Below the pieces are notes generated by a model that worked only from the letters and a program-made list of their open reading frames with translations, did no database searches and was not told the DNA's origin. From an uncultured Aquimarina sp. (GTDB lineage: Bacteria; Bacteroidota; Bacteroidia; Flavobacteriales; Flavobacteriaceae): 64,000 nucleotides of DNA. Numbering within the stretch: the first letter of the stretch is position 1; each line of letters starts with the position of its first letter. The stretch spans positions 1 to 64,000 of the forward strand of contig CANMDH010000011.1 in the NCBI GenBank assembly GCA_947496555.1, read 5' to 3'. Shown here one piece after another: positions 52,437 to 61,999 of the stretch. The position numbers and the translations under genes are program-made.

Positions 52437-55400
52437 TTATTCCAATAATTCTTCATTAAACTCATATTCTTTATAATCAACCTTGTATAACACACTGTAA
52501 AATGAAGGAATAAAAAGTAAAGTAATCACGGTACCAAACAGTAACCCTATCATTATCGTTACTGCCATGGGTTCCCACATTTCTCCCCCACCAAGATATA
52601 ACGGAATCAATCCTAGTACTGTTGTAAAAGTTGCCAATAAAATAGGCCTAAAACGTTGTATACATGCCGCTATAATTGCATCCTGGGGTTTTCTTTTGAG
52701 TTCATTTTCTTCGATTTCTATACGATCAATCAATACGATAGCATTATTGATAACGATTCCTGCTAAAGAGATCACCCCAAGAAACGCCATAAACCCAAAA
52801 GGAACGCCAAATAGTAGTAATCCAATCACCATACCAATAACCCCTAATGGAATGGTGGTAACAATCATTGTCATTTTTCTGAAAGAATTGAATTGTATGA
52901 TTAATAGCATAACAATTATAAATGCCGACAGTGGTAAATACTTCGCCACAGCGCCCATATTCTCGGCGCTATTTTCAGCATCTCCGCCTAATTTATAGGT
53001 GTATTCTTTTCCCCATTTTGACTCTTGTTCTTTTAACCAAGGAGTAATTACAGCAGTAATTGCTGAAGCGTTTCCATCTGCTGTTAATTCACTGGATACA
53101 TTGATGGTTCGTGCAAGATCTAATCTTTTGATTTTTGAATATTGCCATTGCGGAATAATATTGGCCACTTGTAATAAAGGAACACTTTTTCCGGAGTTCT
53201 GACCATAAATGTTAAGCGTTTCCAATGAAGCTAGAGACTGTTGCTTTCCTTGATTACTAGTCATGACGATAGGAATAGATTTATCACCTTCTCTATACTC
53301 CCCCGCCTGAAAACCATCTAATACTGTCTGTAATGATATCGCGACATCCTGATTGGTAATTCCCGCAGATTGTGCTTTGTTTTGATCAATATCTATGACA
53401 AATTTTTTCCCTTTGGGTCCCCAATCATCTTTAATGTTCTTAGTGCCAGAAATACTAAAAAGTTTTGCTTTAATTTCTTCGGCAATACTCGCTAGTTTAT
53501 CAGGGTTATCACCAGAGACTTTAATTTCAATTGGTGTTCCACTACCTCCAGATCCTAATAAACCTACTTTAATATCGGCATCAGGAAAGGTATTAAAACA
53601 AAAAGCATCCAATCGTTTAACCATATCATTATTCACCAAAAAAGAAGAAGTGTTCACCAAAATGTGCGCATAATTAGAATTAGGTTCATCGGCCGAATAT
53701 CCCAAATCATAGGACGATGGCCCTTCTCCAATGTATGAAGACCAATCTATAATACCATCTGTTTTTTCGGCAGTAACTTTTAGATTATCAGTTATAAATT
53801 CTTCAATAGCCAATATGGTGGCCGTAGTACTTTCAATCTTGGTTCCTTCGGGTAAGTTAATGTCGATAGTAATCATATTACGATCACTATCCGGGAAAAA
53901 CACAAATGCCAATTTTGTGAACCCATAAAGTGATAAAAAGAATAGGACAACTATACTAACCAAAACAGTTTTTTTCCAGGCTAATGCGATAAGGATAAGA
54001 TCTTTGTATTTTGATTTTAATCCATTAATCATACGATCCAAAAAGCCAACTTTCCCATCCTCTCTTTTTTTAATTTTCAGAAAAAACACGCAAAATAGCG
54101 TGATGATGCTCAACGAAATAATCCAGGAGGATAAAAGTGCAATGGTAATCACCACAAAAATAGGCCCCATAATATCACCCATTACAGACTCTGCCATAAA
54201 GAAAGCCAAAAATGCCGCCGAAGTAGTTAAGGTAGAAATCAATAACGGCATAAACAATTCTGCACAGGAATCAATAGCCGCTTTTTTGACATCAATACCA
54301 TTTTCCATTTTTACCATTATGGATTCTGCAACCACAATGGCATTATCAACCATCATCCCTAATGCCATAATCAAAGCTGCAAGCGTAATCTGATTAAGCC
54401 CAACATCGATAAGGCCCATAACCATCAAAGTAGTAATGGTAACGATAGGAATCAAGCTGGCAATTACCATTCCTGTACGAAATCCTAAGAAAATAAGCAT
54501 TACTGCTAGTACGATGGCAATAGCTTGCATCAAATTTCCGAGGAAATCACTAATCTTAAGATCAATATATTGATCTATAGATGCCAATCGAGAAACTTCT
54601 AATCCGACAGGAAGTTTTGCCTGCCACTCCTCTAATAATATGTCAATTTCTTCTCCTAATTTGATAATATTTCTACCATCTTTTAAAGAGACATGAAGTG
54701 AAACTGCATCCTTACCATTAATCCGTACTTTTTGTTTGGGTGGGTTAATATATCCTTTTTCAATTATAGTAATATCTCCCAGGCTAACCACTTGCCCACT
54801 CTGCCCAACGGGGATTAGCATATTTTTAATATCCAAAATGGTATTAAAATTACCCGTAGGTTCAAGAATAATTCGTTCTTCTTCAATATTCACTTCCCCA
54901 CCGGAGTTTAGAATATTTGTACTCGAAATTATTCCTTGTAAACTACTAGAAGTTAATCCATAAGCTTTCAATTTGGTGTTATCAAACTTCACAAAAACTC
55001 GTTCTTCCTGCGCCCCGTTGATTTCTACTTTGGCAGCATCTTCTAACCTGATCAAATCATCACGAAGATCATCGGCTTGTTCTTTCATAGCTGCATAAGA
55101 AAATCCATCGCTGGTAATTCCTACGGCAATCCCAAATACTTCTCCGATACCATCATCATTCAATTGGGGTTGCACATTATTGGGTAATCCTTTAATGGTA
55201 TTTAATTTACGTCGCAATCGATCCCAAACGGGCTGCAACTGCTCTGGAGCTACTTCCATTTTTAATTCTACTTGAACTACCGAGAGCCCCGTTCTTGATG
55301 TACTAGTCACTTTTTTTAGTTCGGGAAGTTCTTGTGCTATTTTTTCAATTTTGTCTGTTACTAATTCCTCAACACGTTCAGGACTTGCTCCTGGAAATGA

Positions 55401-55547
55401 TGAAACAACAGATGCCACTCGAATAGTATATGGCGGCATACTATCTCGCGAAAGTGAAGCATAAAAAACCATACCCATTATCATAACTACAGCCAGAATA
55501 CTGAGAGCTACACGATTTTTCTCTATAGAAAACTTAGCAAAATTCAT
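52437..55547 (-). CDS. RND efflux transporter permease
   Basis: A 1036-residue RND pump of the AcrB/MdtB kind, with 12 membrane helices and two large periplasmic loops. Characteristic segments are ..SSFPGASPERVEELVTDKIE, ..VVLAVMLIFLGFRTGMVIA, ALGMMVDNAIVVAES (helix 4 with the proton-relay Asp) and the C-terminal ..GFMAFLGVISLAGIVINNAIVLID. It uses the proton gradient to export small molecules. Together with the adaptor and the TolC-fusion it forms a tripartite system. The substrate cannot be told from the sequence. Confidence 0.93.
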   Translation of the reverse strand: MNFAKFSIEKNRVALSILAVVMIMGMVFYASLSRDSMPPYTIRVASVVSSFPGASPERVEELVTDKIEKIAQELPELKKVTSTSRTGLSVVQVELKMEVAPEQLQPVWDRLRRKLNTIKGLPNNVQPQLNDDGIGEVFGIAVGITSDGFSYAAMKEQADDLRDDLIRLEDAAKVEINGAQEERVFVKFDNTKLKAYGLTSSSLQGIISSTNILNSGGEVNIEEERIILEPTGNFNTILDIKNMLIPVGQSGQVVSLGDITIIEKGYINPPKQKVRINGKDAVSLHVSLKDGRNIIKLGEEIDILLEEWQAKLPVGLEVSRLASIDQYIDLKISDFLGNLMQAIAIVLAVMLIFLGFRTGMVIASLIPIVTITTLMVMGLIDVGLNQITLAALIMALGMMVDNAIVVAESIMVKMENGIDVKKAAIDSCAELFMPLLISTLTTSAAFLAFFMAESVMGDIMGPIFVVITIALLSSWIISLSIITLFCVFFLKIKKREDGKVGFLDRMINGLKSKYKDLILIALAWKKTVLVSIVVLFFLSLYGFTKLAFVFFPDSDRNMITIDINLPEGTKIESTTATILAIEEFITDNLKVTAEKTDGIIDWSSYIGEGPSSYDLGYSADEPNSNYAHILVNTSSFLVNNDMVKRLDAFCFNTFPDADIKVGLLGSGGSGTPIEIKVSGDNPDKLASIAEEIKAKLFSISGTKNIKDDWGPKGKKFVIDIDQNKAQSAGITNQDVAISLQTVLDGFQAGEYREGDKSIPIVMTSNQGKQQSLASLETLNIYGQNSGKSVPLLQVANIIPQWQYSKIKRLDLARTINVSSELTADGNASAITAVITPWLKEQESKWGKEYTYKLGGDAENSAENMGAVAKYLPLSAFIIVMLLIIQFNSFRKMTMIVTTIPLGVIGMVIGLLLFGVPFGFMAFLGVISLAGIVINNAIVLIDRIEIEENELKRKPQDAIIAACIQRFRPILLATFTTVLGLIPLYLGGGEMWEPMAVTIMIGLLFGTVITLLFIPSFYSVLYKVDYKEYEFNEELLE

Positions 55548-55568
55548 AGTTGATTCTTTTGATAACGA

Positions 55569-56660
55569 TTATTGTAATTTCACTTTTTGCCCGTCTAATA
55601 AGGTCTGAAGTCCGGCTGTAGCTATTTTTTGCCCTTCAGAAAGTCCACTTATAATTTTAAAACCATCTGCAGTAAGTTCTCCTATTTCTATACGATGTTT
55701 TTTTGCTATTCCTATAGTTCCATCTTCCGATTCAATTAAAAAAACAAAATTACCCTCACCATCTTCTCCAACTGCTTTCACAGGAATTACTAATGCTAAG
55801 TCTGTTTTGGCCTGTTCTTGATTAAAATTAAATGTAACATTTGCAGTCATACCTGGTTTAATTTCTTTGGCTGGATCTGTAATATCAATTTTTACGGGAT
55901 ATGTAGCAGAGCCCTCATCTACGATAGGGGCAATTTCAATAACATTTCCTGTGAATTTTTTATCTACCAAAGCTGAAAATGAGATTTCAGGGTTCATCCC
56001 TAATCGTACTTTATTGATTACATTTTCTGGTAATCCTACTTCGATATTGGTGTGATCTCCTGCATTCAGTATGGCAATCACCTGTCCGGCGCTTACATTT
56101 TCATTTAATTGGTTATTTTTCGCTGCAATAATACCGGTCTTTGGTGCTTTTATATATCCATAACTTATTTGTGATTGCTGAATACTTTTATTGCGTTTGG
56201 CAGATTCATACTGATCTAGTGCACTCTGGTAAGAGTTTTTTGCATTTTCATAATCACTTAAAGAATTGCTTCCTTTTTCATACAAAGATTTGATTCGATC
56301 CAAACTGGATTTTGCAGTATTCATAGCAGATTTAGCACTATTGAGTGCAGAAACCGACTGTTCATAAGCTAGATTTGCTTGTACATTATCTAATTTTGCA
56401 ATTAAGTCGCCTTTATTTACCTTCTGCCCTACTTTGATATCCAGCGTTGTGATAATGCCATTGCTTCTGAAACTCAATTCAATTTCGTCACCTGCTTTGG
56501 CAACACCACTAAAGGTTCTGATATTTTGTGCACTCGAACTTCCCACAACTCGATATTGCACAGGTCGCAATACTTCTTCTTTTTTTATCTCTTTATCTTT
56601 ACAAGCATTCAACATTAAAAATGCAAATAATGTGAGTAGTATCTGTTTTACGAATTTCAT
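55569..56660 (-). CDS. RND efflux periplasmic adaptor lipoprotein
   Basis: A 363-residue membrane-fusion protein (lipobox FLMLNACKDK). The domains follow the usual order: beta-barrel and lipoyl start (SFRSNGIITTLDIKVGQKVNKGDLIAKLD), an alpha-hairpin (about 85-160), lipoyl return (GYIKAPKTGIIAAKNNQLNENVSAGQVIAIL), beta-barrel and membrane-proximal part (..VVPVKAVGEDGEGNFVFLIESEDG..). It links the pump to the outer-membrane factor. The gene lies 21 bp upstream of the pump gene on the same strand. Confidence 0.92.
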   Translation of the reverse strand: MKFVKQILLTLFAFLMLNACKDKEIKKEEVLRPVQYRVVGSSSAQNIRTFSGVAKAGDEIELSFRSNGIITTLDIKVGQKVNKGDLIAKLDNVQANLAYEQSVSALNSAKSAMNTAKSSLDRIKSLYEKGSNSLSDYENAKNSYQSALDQYESAKRNKSIQQSQISYGYIKAPKTGIIAAKNNQLNENVSAGQVIAILNAGDHTNIEVGLPENVINKVRLGMNPEISFSALVDKKFTGNVIEIAPIVDEGSATYPVKIDITDPAKEIKPGMTANVTFNFNQEQAKTDLALVIPVKAVGEDGEGNFVFLIESEDGTIGIAKKHRIEIGELTADGFKIISGLSEGQKIATAGLQTLLDGQKVKLQ

Positions 56661-56669
56661 AGTCGTTAC

Positions 56670-59012
56670 TTAGTTTTTATTTAGAATATATTGTGTGGCT
56701 CTTTGAATAAAATCCTGGTTGCTTGCCTCTGTATTCATTAAAAAGAAATATCCAATAGCTCTTTCTAATTGCATAGAGGTTAATAAATAGTCATAATTGG
56801 CCGTTGCTCTGGCAAGCTGTGTTTGCAGATAATTAGTCTGCGCATCGATCAATTGAATTAATGGCACTGCACCCTGTGCATATGCATTTTGTGTAAGATC
56901 CAAGCTCTCTCTGGCGGCCTCTTCAGACACTTTAGATATTTCGATATTTGCAATTTGATTCGTCATATCCAATAAAATATCATTTACATTTTTTTCGATA
57001 CTCAGTTCTACGTTATCTTTCTGCACCAATAATTGATCTTCTTGAATCTTTGCAGTTTGCCTATTAATGTTTCGTTGGTTTTGTTGAAAGATGGGTAAGG
57101 AAAGATTCACTCCTACATTATAGGTTCCATCTGGAGCATTAGGAAAACCAGGAGGAACTGTTGATCCTTTGCCCGATTCTGAAATGGCAAGGTTATATTG
57201 TCCTTGTAACGCAACGGTTGGAACAAATCGACCCAGATCATTAAGTCGATAATTACGCTGTGTAGCTTCCATATTATAACCAATATTTTTTAATTCGGGA
57301 GCATTTTTCTTTGCTTCTTCAACTAAAAAATCAACTAATGCCGGTCGTAATTTTGGATCATCCAGAATCTCCAAAAAATCCTGATACTTATAATTTTCAA
57401 ATATCCCTTCTGATATTTCGGCATCATCAATATCAATTTCGGTCGCAATAGGATTATTCATTAATTGATTAATCGTATTGAAAGCTTGTCGTTTTTGATT
57501 TTCTGCATTGATTAAACTTTGCGTATTCTGTGCCAACTGACTTCTAAAACGTAGCACATCGGACTTGCCTGATTCTCCGGCAGCAAAATTTTGATCTGAG
57601 ATTTCTAAATTCTTTTTGGTGACTTGAAGGTTTTGATTTTGAATCTCCACATTTGTTTTCAGCACCAAGGCATTAAAATAAGCTACCGAGGCATCAAGGA
57701 TCGCATCCAGTTCTGCTGCATTATAGGTTTCTTGTTGTGCTTTTTGTAAATTTTCATTGATGGTTATATTGGCTCCGGCGCCTTCAGAATAAATCACTTG
57801 TTCTAGCGTTACGTTTCCAGTAGTAGAAAACTCTGGATTGGCGCCATTAGAAATCTCTGCAACGTCTGGATCCAAATAAACACTATTGGCACTAGCGGTT
57901 ACATTAGGTAAATAACTGCTCCTGGCAGTTTTTACATCCTGACTGCTTAATTCGATATTTTTTCTTTCTACATCTAGCGAAAGGTTCTTATCCACTACTC
58001 CTTTCATGATATCGATTACAGAATAGGATGTTCCAACTTTTATGTCATTCTCCCCTCCTATAAAATCTGCAGTAGCCAACATGCTATACCGTAACGGAAA
58101 TCCAATTTGTTTTGCTGTGCTTGAGTTAATAGAAAGTTCTTTCTTATAATCCAAATACATGGGTAATGTAGATGGGTTTGTGCCTGCAATAATTGCTTCT
58201 ACATTTAGGGCAATACGCCGAAAAAACTGATCAATATTGGTTTTGGGCTGATTGGAGGCTAAAATTCCTTTCTCAACATCTTCTCTACTGTAGGCCGAAA
58301 ACGATGGAAGCTTCTTAGAATTGATACTTGTAACCAATGTTTTGAATTGACTATCATTTAAATAAAATCCACCGGCGAGATATACCGCATCTATATCGTT
58401 TAAATCATTATCAATGCTCCCATCCTTCTGAAGGGAAATGAGCTTGTAAGATTTTCCAACATTAGAAAAGTAATCATCAAATAGTTTTTTAACAGGCAAT
58501 ATTTCAGGTATAAAATCATCAACTACAATACCTATTTTTTTATAGTCATAAAGTGATCTGAAAGTGCCGAAGTCATTCGCATATGAAAGAGGAGCAATAA
58601 GGTAGGTGATATTACTAATTCCTGAAGCTTTTTGACCCTCTGGGAAATCGTAAAAATCACTATTTGCACTTCCAAAAAGGATAACGGGTTTTGGATATTG
58701 TTCTTCTTTATCAATTACAAGATTATTAACGACTCCAAATGCCAATATAATATCTGCATCAGAGTTGAGCAGTGTTTGATAGTTTGATTTTGCCGTTTCG
58801 GTATTGAAATCATTTTCTAATGCATCCTTAAAAACTATGGTAGCGTCCTGCCCTACAACTCCTTTAATTTCGGTTTGTAATTTTATTAATAAAGGTTTGG
58901 TTTCTTTTGATGATTTATCGGAAAGAATCCCAATGGTCACTGTTTTTGTAACCTGTGAATATGCCATTATATTTATGAAAATAAGTAAGAGAGTTAACTT
59001 TATCCTTTTCAT
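56670..59012 (-). CDS. Fusion of periplasmic substrate-binding domain with TolC-type outer-membrane factor
   Basis: A 780-residue exported protein, almost twice the usual TolC length. After a signal peptide (..IMAYSQ), residues about 22-310 look like a type I periplasmic binding-protein/TrpX-like ABC_sub_bind domain: KTVTIGILSDKSSKETKPLL, DADIILAFGVVNN, ..KPVILFGSANSDFYDF.., KKIGIVVDDFIPE and DIDAVYLAGGFYL. A linker follows, then the TolC/OEP family (about 335-770): KNIELSSQDVKTARSSYLPNV and the second repeat NIGYNMEATQRNYRLNDLGRFVP, with long helices and ..AYAQGAVPLIQLIDAQTNYLQTQLARATANYDYLL. It forms the outer channel for the RND pump while perhaps sensing or binding a ligand. Start clear. 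Confidence 0.88.
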   Translation of the reverse strand: MKRIKLTLLLIFINIMAYSQVTKTVTIGILSDKSSKETKPLLIKLQTEIKGVVGQDATIVFKDALENDFNTETAKSNYQTLLNSDADIILAFGVVNNLVIDKEEQYPKPVILFGSANSDFYDFPEGQKASGISNITYLIAPLSYANDFGTFRSLYDYKKIGIVVDDFIPEILPVKKLFDDYFSNVGKSYKLISLQKDGSIDNDLNDIDAVYLAGGFYLNDSQFKTLVTSINSKKLPSFSAYSREDVEKGILASNQPKTNIDQFFRRIALNVEAIIAGTNPSTLPMYLDYKKELSINSSTAKQIGFPLRYSMLATADFIGGENDIKVGTSYSVIDIMKGVVDKNLSLDVERKNIELSSQDVKTARSSYLPNVTASANSVYLDPDVAEISNGANPEFSTTGNVTLEQVIYSEGAGANITINENLQKAQQETYNAAELDAILDASVAYFNALVLKTNVEIQNQNLQVTKKNLEISDQNFAAGESGKSDVLRFRSQLAQNTQSLINAENQKRQAFNTINQLMNNPIATEIDIDDAEISEGIFENYKYQDFLEILDDPKLRPALVDFLVEEAKKNAPELKNIGYNMEATQRNYRLNDLGRFVPTVALQGQYNLAISESGKGSTVPPGFPNAPDGTYNVGVNLSLPIFQQNQRNINRQTAKIQEDQLLVQKDNVELSIEKNVNDILLDMTNQIANIEISKVSEEAARESLDLTQNAYAQGAVPLIQLIDAQTNYLQTQLARATANYDYLLTSMQLERAIGYFFLMNTEASNQDFIQRATQYILNKN

Positions 59013-59030
59013 ATAATTATTTATGTGTGA

Positions 59031-59441
59031 TTATAGTTGATTTAATCTTTTATTTACTGACCATGATAGTTTATTAAAGAGATCAGAAAAACTTGCAAAC
59101 TGTTTTTCTGGTAATACTTTTTTAAGCTCATTGTTCTGTTCCTTGATGAGTACATTAAACTCATGTGATATTTCAATTTTAGTCAATTTGGGGTCTTCTC
59201 CCAATTGTCTCATTTTGAGACCAAAGTAAGCCGTGATAATCTTAAATTTGGCAGTAGTTTCTGGAGTCATCTCAGAATCCATTATGATGTTTTCCATCCA
59301 TTTTTTGATATAATCAGTTTCTTCCTTATTAAAAATCTTAATAGACGCGCTATCCTCCTTTTGAACTATTGGAGTTTGACCCATCATTTTTGTTGACAGT
59401 AAAATCAGACAACTAATAAAAAGAATCTTTTGGATGTTCAT
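59031..59441 (-). CDS. Small exported protein (paralogue 1) of the efflux operon
   Basis: A 136-residue protein with a signal peptide (..MMGQTPIVQ). The mature part is mostly helical: FNKEETDYIKKWMENIIMDSEMTPETTAKFKIITAYFGLKM. It resembles the neighbouring protein at 59468 at many positions (acidic F..E.D start, F.II.Y, LT..E, QF...F.K). The pair lies at the start of the efflux operon, 18 bp from the TolC-fusion gene. It may be a periplasmic chaperone or a regulator of the pump. Confidence 0.7.
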   Translation of the reverse strand: MNIQKILFISCLILLSTKMMGQTPIVQKEDSASIKIFNKEETDYIKKWMENIIMDSEMTPETTAKFKIITAYFGLKMRQLGEDPKLTKIEISHEFNVLIKEQNNELKKVLPEKQFASFSDLFNKLSWSVNKRLNQL

Positions 59442-59467
59442 AACCCGATTGTATCCTATTTAATAAA

Positions 59468-59884
59468 TTATTCTTTGGCCCAGCCTCTTCGATTGTATAC
59501 ACTGGTAACAATTTTACCAAAACTTTCTTGATGTATTTTGAACTGTTCTTCTGTCAAGATCTCTTTTACATCAATATCCAATTTCTTGAGCATTTCATGA
59601 AACTTTGTAATCACTTCTTTTTCAGTAAGTTCTGCATCTTTATCATCCAAACGCGCAATTTTATTGGTGTGATACCCAATAATCATAAAGTAATCATCTC
59701 TTAAATCTTCAGAAAGTTCCATTTTATCAACCTGTTCTGCAACGAAAGCTTGTAGATTGTCTTTTTCTACAGAAGTGAATATCTCGACCTTGCTGTTCTG
59801 TCGTCCTTGTTGTTTTTCTTTTTGTGTTTGTCCAAAGGCAGATATAAAGACTAGCAAGAGTAGTCCAGTGAAGTAATTTCTCAT
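59468..59884 (-). CDS. Small exported protein (paralogue 2) of the efflux operon
   Basis: A 138-residue protein with a signal peptide (..VFISAFGQ). Its mature part aligns with the protein at 59031: FTSVEKDNLQAFVAEQVDKMELSEDLRDDYFMIIGYHTNKIARL, then LTEKEVITKFHEMLKKL and LTEEQFKIHQESFGKIV. The two are presumably an ancient duplication. Function unknown. This is the first gene of the operon that runs to 51763. Confidence 0.7.
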   Translation of the reverse strand: MRNYFTGLLLLVFISAFGQTQKEKQQGRQNSKVEIFTSVEKDNLQAFVAEQVDKMELSEDLRDDYFMIIGYHTNKIARLDDKDAELTEKEVITKFHEMLKKLDIDVKEILTEEQFKIHQESFGKIVTSVYNRRGWAKE

Positions 59885-60280
59885 GGTTTGTGTATTAATG
59901 AGTTTTGGTTTAAAAATCGTATAAATTTAACTTTTTTAATTTAAAATAATATGATTACGATTTTTTTATGAATTGTTGAAACTTGCTTTATTTTGAGTTC
60001 TACGAAATCAATTTTTTTTTAATAAGATCTAGAATACCAAAAACTGATAAAAGTCAGTAATAAAGATTTTAAGATAAGCCGTATCGATCATCATGTGTTT
60101 ATACGTATTCCCAAAAAAGATCAACACTTTTGGTCTCCGCAATTGCATTTATGGATGTTTGATATAGAAATTTTTTATATTACTTTTAACAAATCTTACA
60201 ATGCTCTAAAAACTAAGTCAGTTTTTTAAAGTAGCAAAACATCTGTAATACAAGAATAATACTCTTTTGAAAATTCAACG
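59885..60280. other. Divergent intergenic region, no gene seen
   Basis: This 396-bp gap separates the efflux operon (minus) from the protease gene (plus) and should contain promoters for both. It is AT-rich with several T- and A-tracts and has no frame or clear repeat worth calling. Confidence 0.4.
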
Positions 60281-61294
60281 ATGAAAAATACATTCTTCCT
60301 TATTTTTACATTACTAAGTAGTTTTTGTAAGGCACAAGACCTTTCTAAACTTTATGAAACTGTAAATCCAGCAGTGGTGGTAATCTTCACGCAGGAAGCA
60401 AAATTAGAATCTAATGGTGGTATTACCAAAACAGTTACTTCTGAAGGATTGGGATCTGGTTTTATGGTTTCAGAATCTGAAATTATTACTGCATCACACG
60501 TTGTTGATGCCGCTGAAACATTAAGAGTCAAATTTATTGATGGAGAAGTACGATCTGCAAAAGTGATTTCTACCTTCAAATCAGCAGATGTTGCATTAAT
60601 TAAACTAGATATACCCAAAAAGGGTGCTATAACGGTGAATTTTGGAGACTCAGATCGAGTAAAAATAGGAGAACAGGTGTTCATTGTTGGTGCTCCCTTT
60701 GGTTATAGTCATTCACTTTCTTCAGGGTATGTGAGCGGAATTATTAAGAATAAACTAGGTGTTAATCCATTTACTCAATCTGAGTTTATACAAACAGATG
60801 CTGCCATTAATACAGGTAACTCTGGAGGGCCAATGTTTAATATGAAAGGAGAAGTAATCGGAGTAGTAAGTCAAATCCTTACCAAATCAGGAGGTTTTGA
60901 AGGTATTGGGTTCGCCGCGACTGCAAATATTACTAAAAACCTAATGGCAAATAATAGAACACCTTGGTTAGGTTTTGATGCATATCCTCTTACAGGTAAG
61001 ACGAAGCGATTGTTCAATGTCCCGCAAAATAGTGGCCTATTGGTGCAGCGTGTGGTTTTTGGATCAGTTTTATACAACATGGGATTATTAGGAGGTGACA
61101 CCGAAGTTGTAATTGATGGACAAAAGTTAATCATTGGGGGTGATATTATACTCGCTTTTAATGATGTTATATTTGATCTTACAGATGATTCTTTGGTAAA
61201 ACTTGGTGAGTTGGGCAAAAACCTAAAAACTACAGATGCCTTAGAACTAAAAGTACTACGTGATGGAAAAATTATCACTTTAAAAAAAGAGTAA
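60281..61294 (+). CDS. Trypsin-like serine protease (HtrA-related)
   Basis: A 337-residue exported protease (signal peptide ends ..SSFCKAQ). The catalytic triad is complete: His 73 (TASHVVD), Asp 103 (SADVALIKL) and Ser 181 (NTGNSGGPMF). The C-terminal 100 residues look like a PDZ-related module: GFDAYPLTGKTKRLFNVPQNSGLLVQRV and ..GGDTEVVIDGQKLIIGGDIILAFND. The family degrades or refolds damaged envelope proteins. Its gene is followed by two outer-membrane protein genes in the same direction. Confidence 0.92.
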   Translation: MKNTFFLIFTLLSSFCKAQDLSKLYETVNPAVVVIFTQEAKLESNGGITKTVTSEGLGSGFMVSESEIITASHVVDAAETLRVKFIDGEVRSAKVISTFKSADVALIKLDIPKKGAITVNFGDSDRVKIGEQVFIVGAPFGYSHSLSSGYVSGIIKNKLGVNPFTQSEFIQTDAAINTGNSGGPMFNMKGEVIGVVSQILTKSGGFEGIGFAATANITKNLMANNRTPWLGFDAYPLTGKTKRLFNVPQNSGLLVQRVVFGSVLYNMGLLGGDTEVVIDGQKLIIGGDIILAFNDVIFDLTDDSLVKLGELGKNLKTTDALELKVLRDGKIITLKKE

Positions 61295-61327
61295 ATCCTA
61301 TTTTCGAATCTAACAGAAATTAATAGT

Positions 61328-61999
61328 ATGCAAATACGTAGTTATAATTCATTAAAAATACTAACCATTCTCTTGTTCTTGGTTTTTAGCAATGGCATAT
61401 GTGGTCAGGAAAAAGAAAATGATTCTATTGTTACTCCTTTTCGGAAAGGGAAATGGCTTACAGGTTTATCTGGTACGATCAATTCAAGTACTATTGAATT
61501 AAGAAGTACTGACCAAACTACAACCACCAACGAATATGGGATTAATCTCACTACCGGAAAATTTATAAAAAATCGGTTTTTAGTTGGAATCACTATAGCT
61601 GCTAACAGGAGCAATAACTCAGGAATTGTTGAGAGAACTACAGAGAACTTATTTGTAGGCCCTCTAGTTTCTTATTATCTCTCAAAAGTAGAGCGCGGAT
61701 CACTTTTTTTTCAAGCATCCCCTGGTTATGTACGTTATCGAGATAATACGCGAATTGAACAAACCAATGGTTTTGTAGAGGAATTAGGCGAAGGTGGTGG
61801 TTTTGGAACACTATTGGGAGTTGGGTATTCTTATGCTTTTTTTGACCTTGTCACCTTTGATATCGGGTTAAAAACCAACCTATTATGGATCAATATTGAT
61901 CAAGAATCAATTCCAATAAATACGACTACCTCAGAAGATATTTTTGTGAATAGTATTTCTTTTTCGTTTGGTTTTAACATTTTAGTAGATCAGTTCTAA
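61328..61999 (+). CDS. Outer-membrane beta-barrel protein
   Basis: A 223-residue protein with a signal peptide (..VFSNGICGQ). The mature part is a series of amphipathic strands with aromatic girdles (..GTLLGVGYSYAFFDLVTFDIGLK..) and ends ..SFSFGFNILVDQF, with the final Phe of barrels. The strand pattern resembles small porin-like beta-barrel proteins of Bacteroidetes. Its stop overlaps the next gene start by one base, so the two are coupled. Confidence 0.8.
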   Translation: MQIRSYNSLKILTILLFLVFSNGICGQEKENDSIVTPFRKGKWLTGLSGTINSSTIELRSTDQTTTTNEYGINLTTGKFIKNRFLVGITIAANRSNNSGIVERTTENLFVGPLVSYYLSKVERGSLFFQASPGYVRYRDNTRIEQTNGFVEELGEGGGFGTLLGVGYSYAFFDLVTFDIGLKTNLLWINIDQESIPINTTTSEDIFVNSISFSFGFNILVDQF

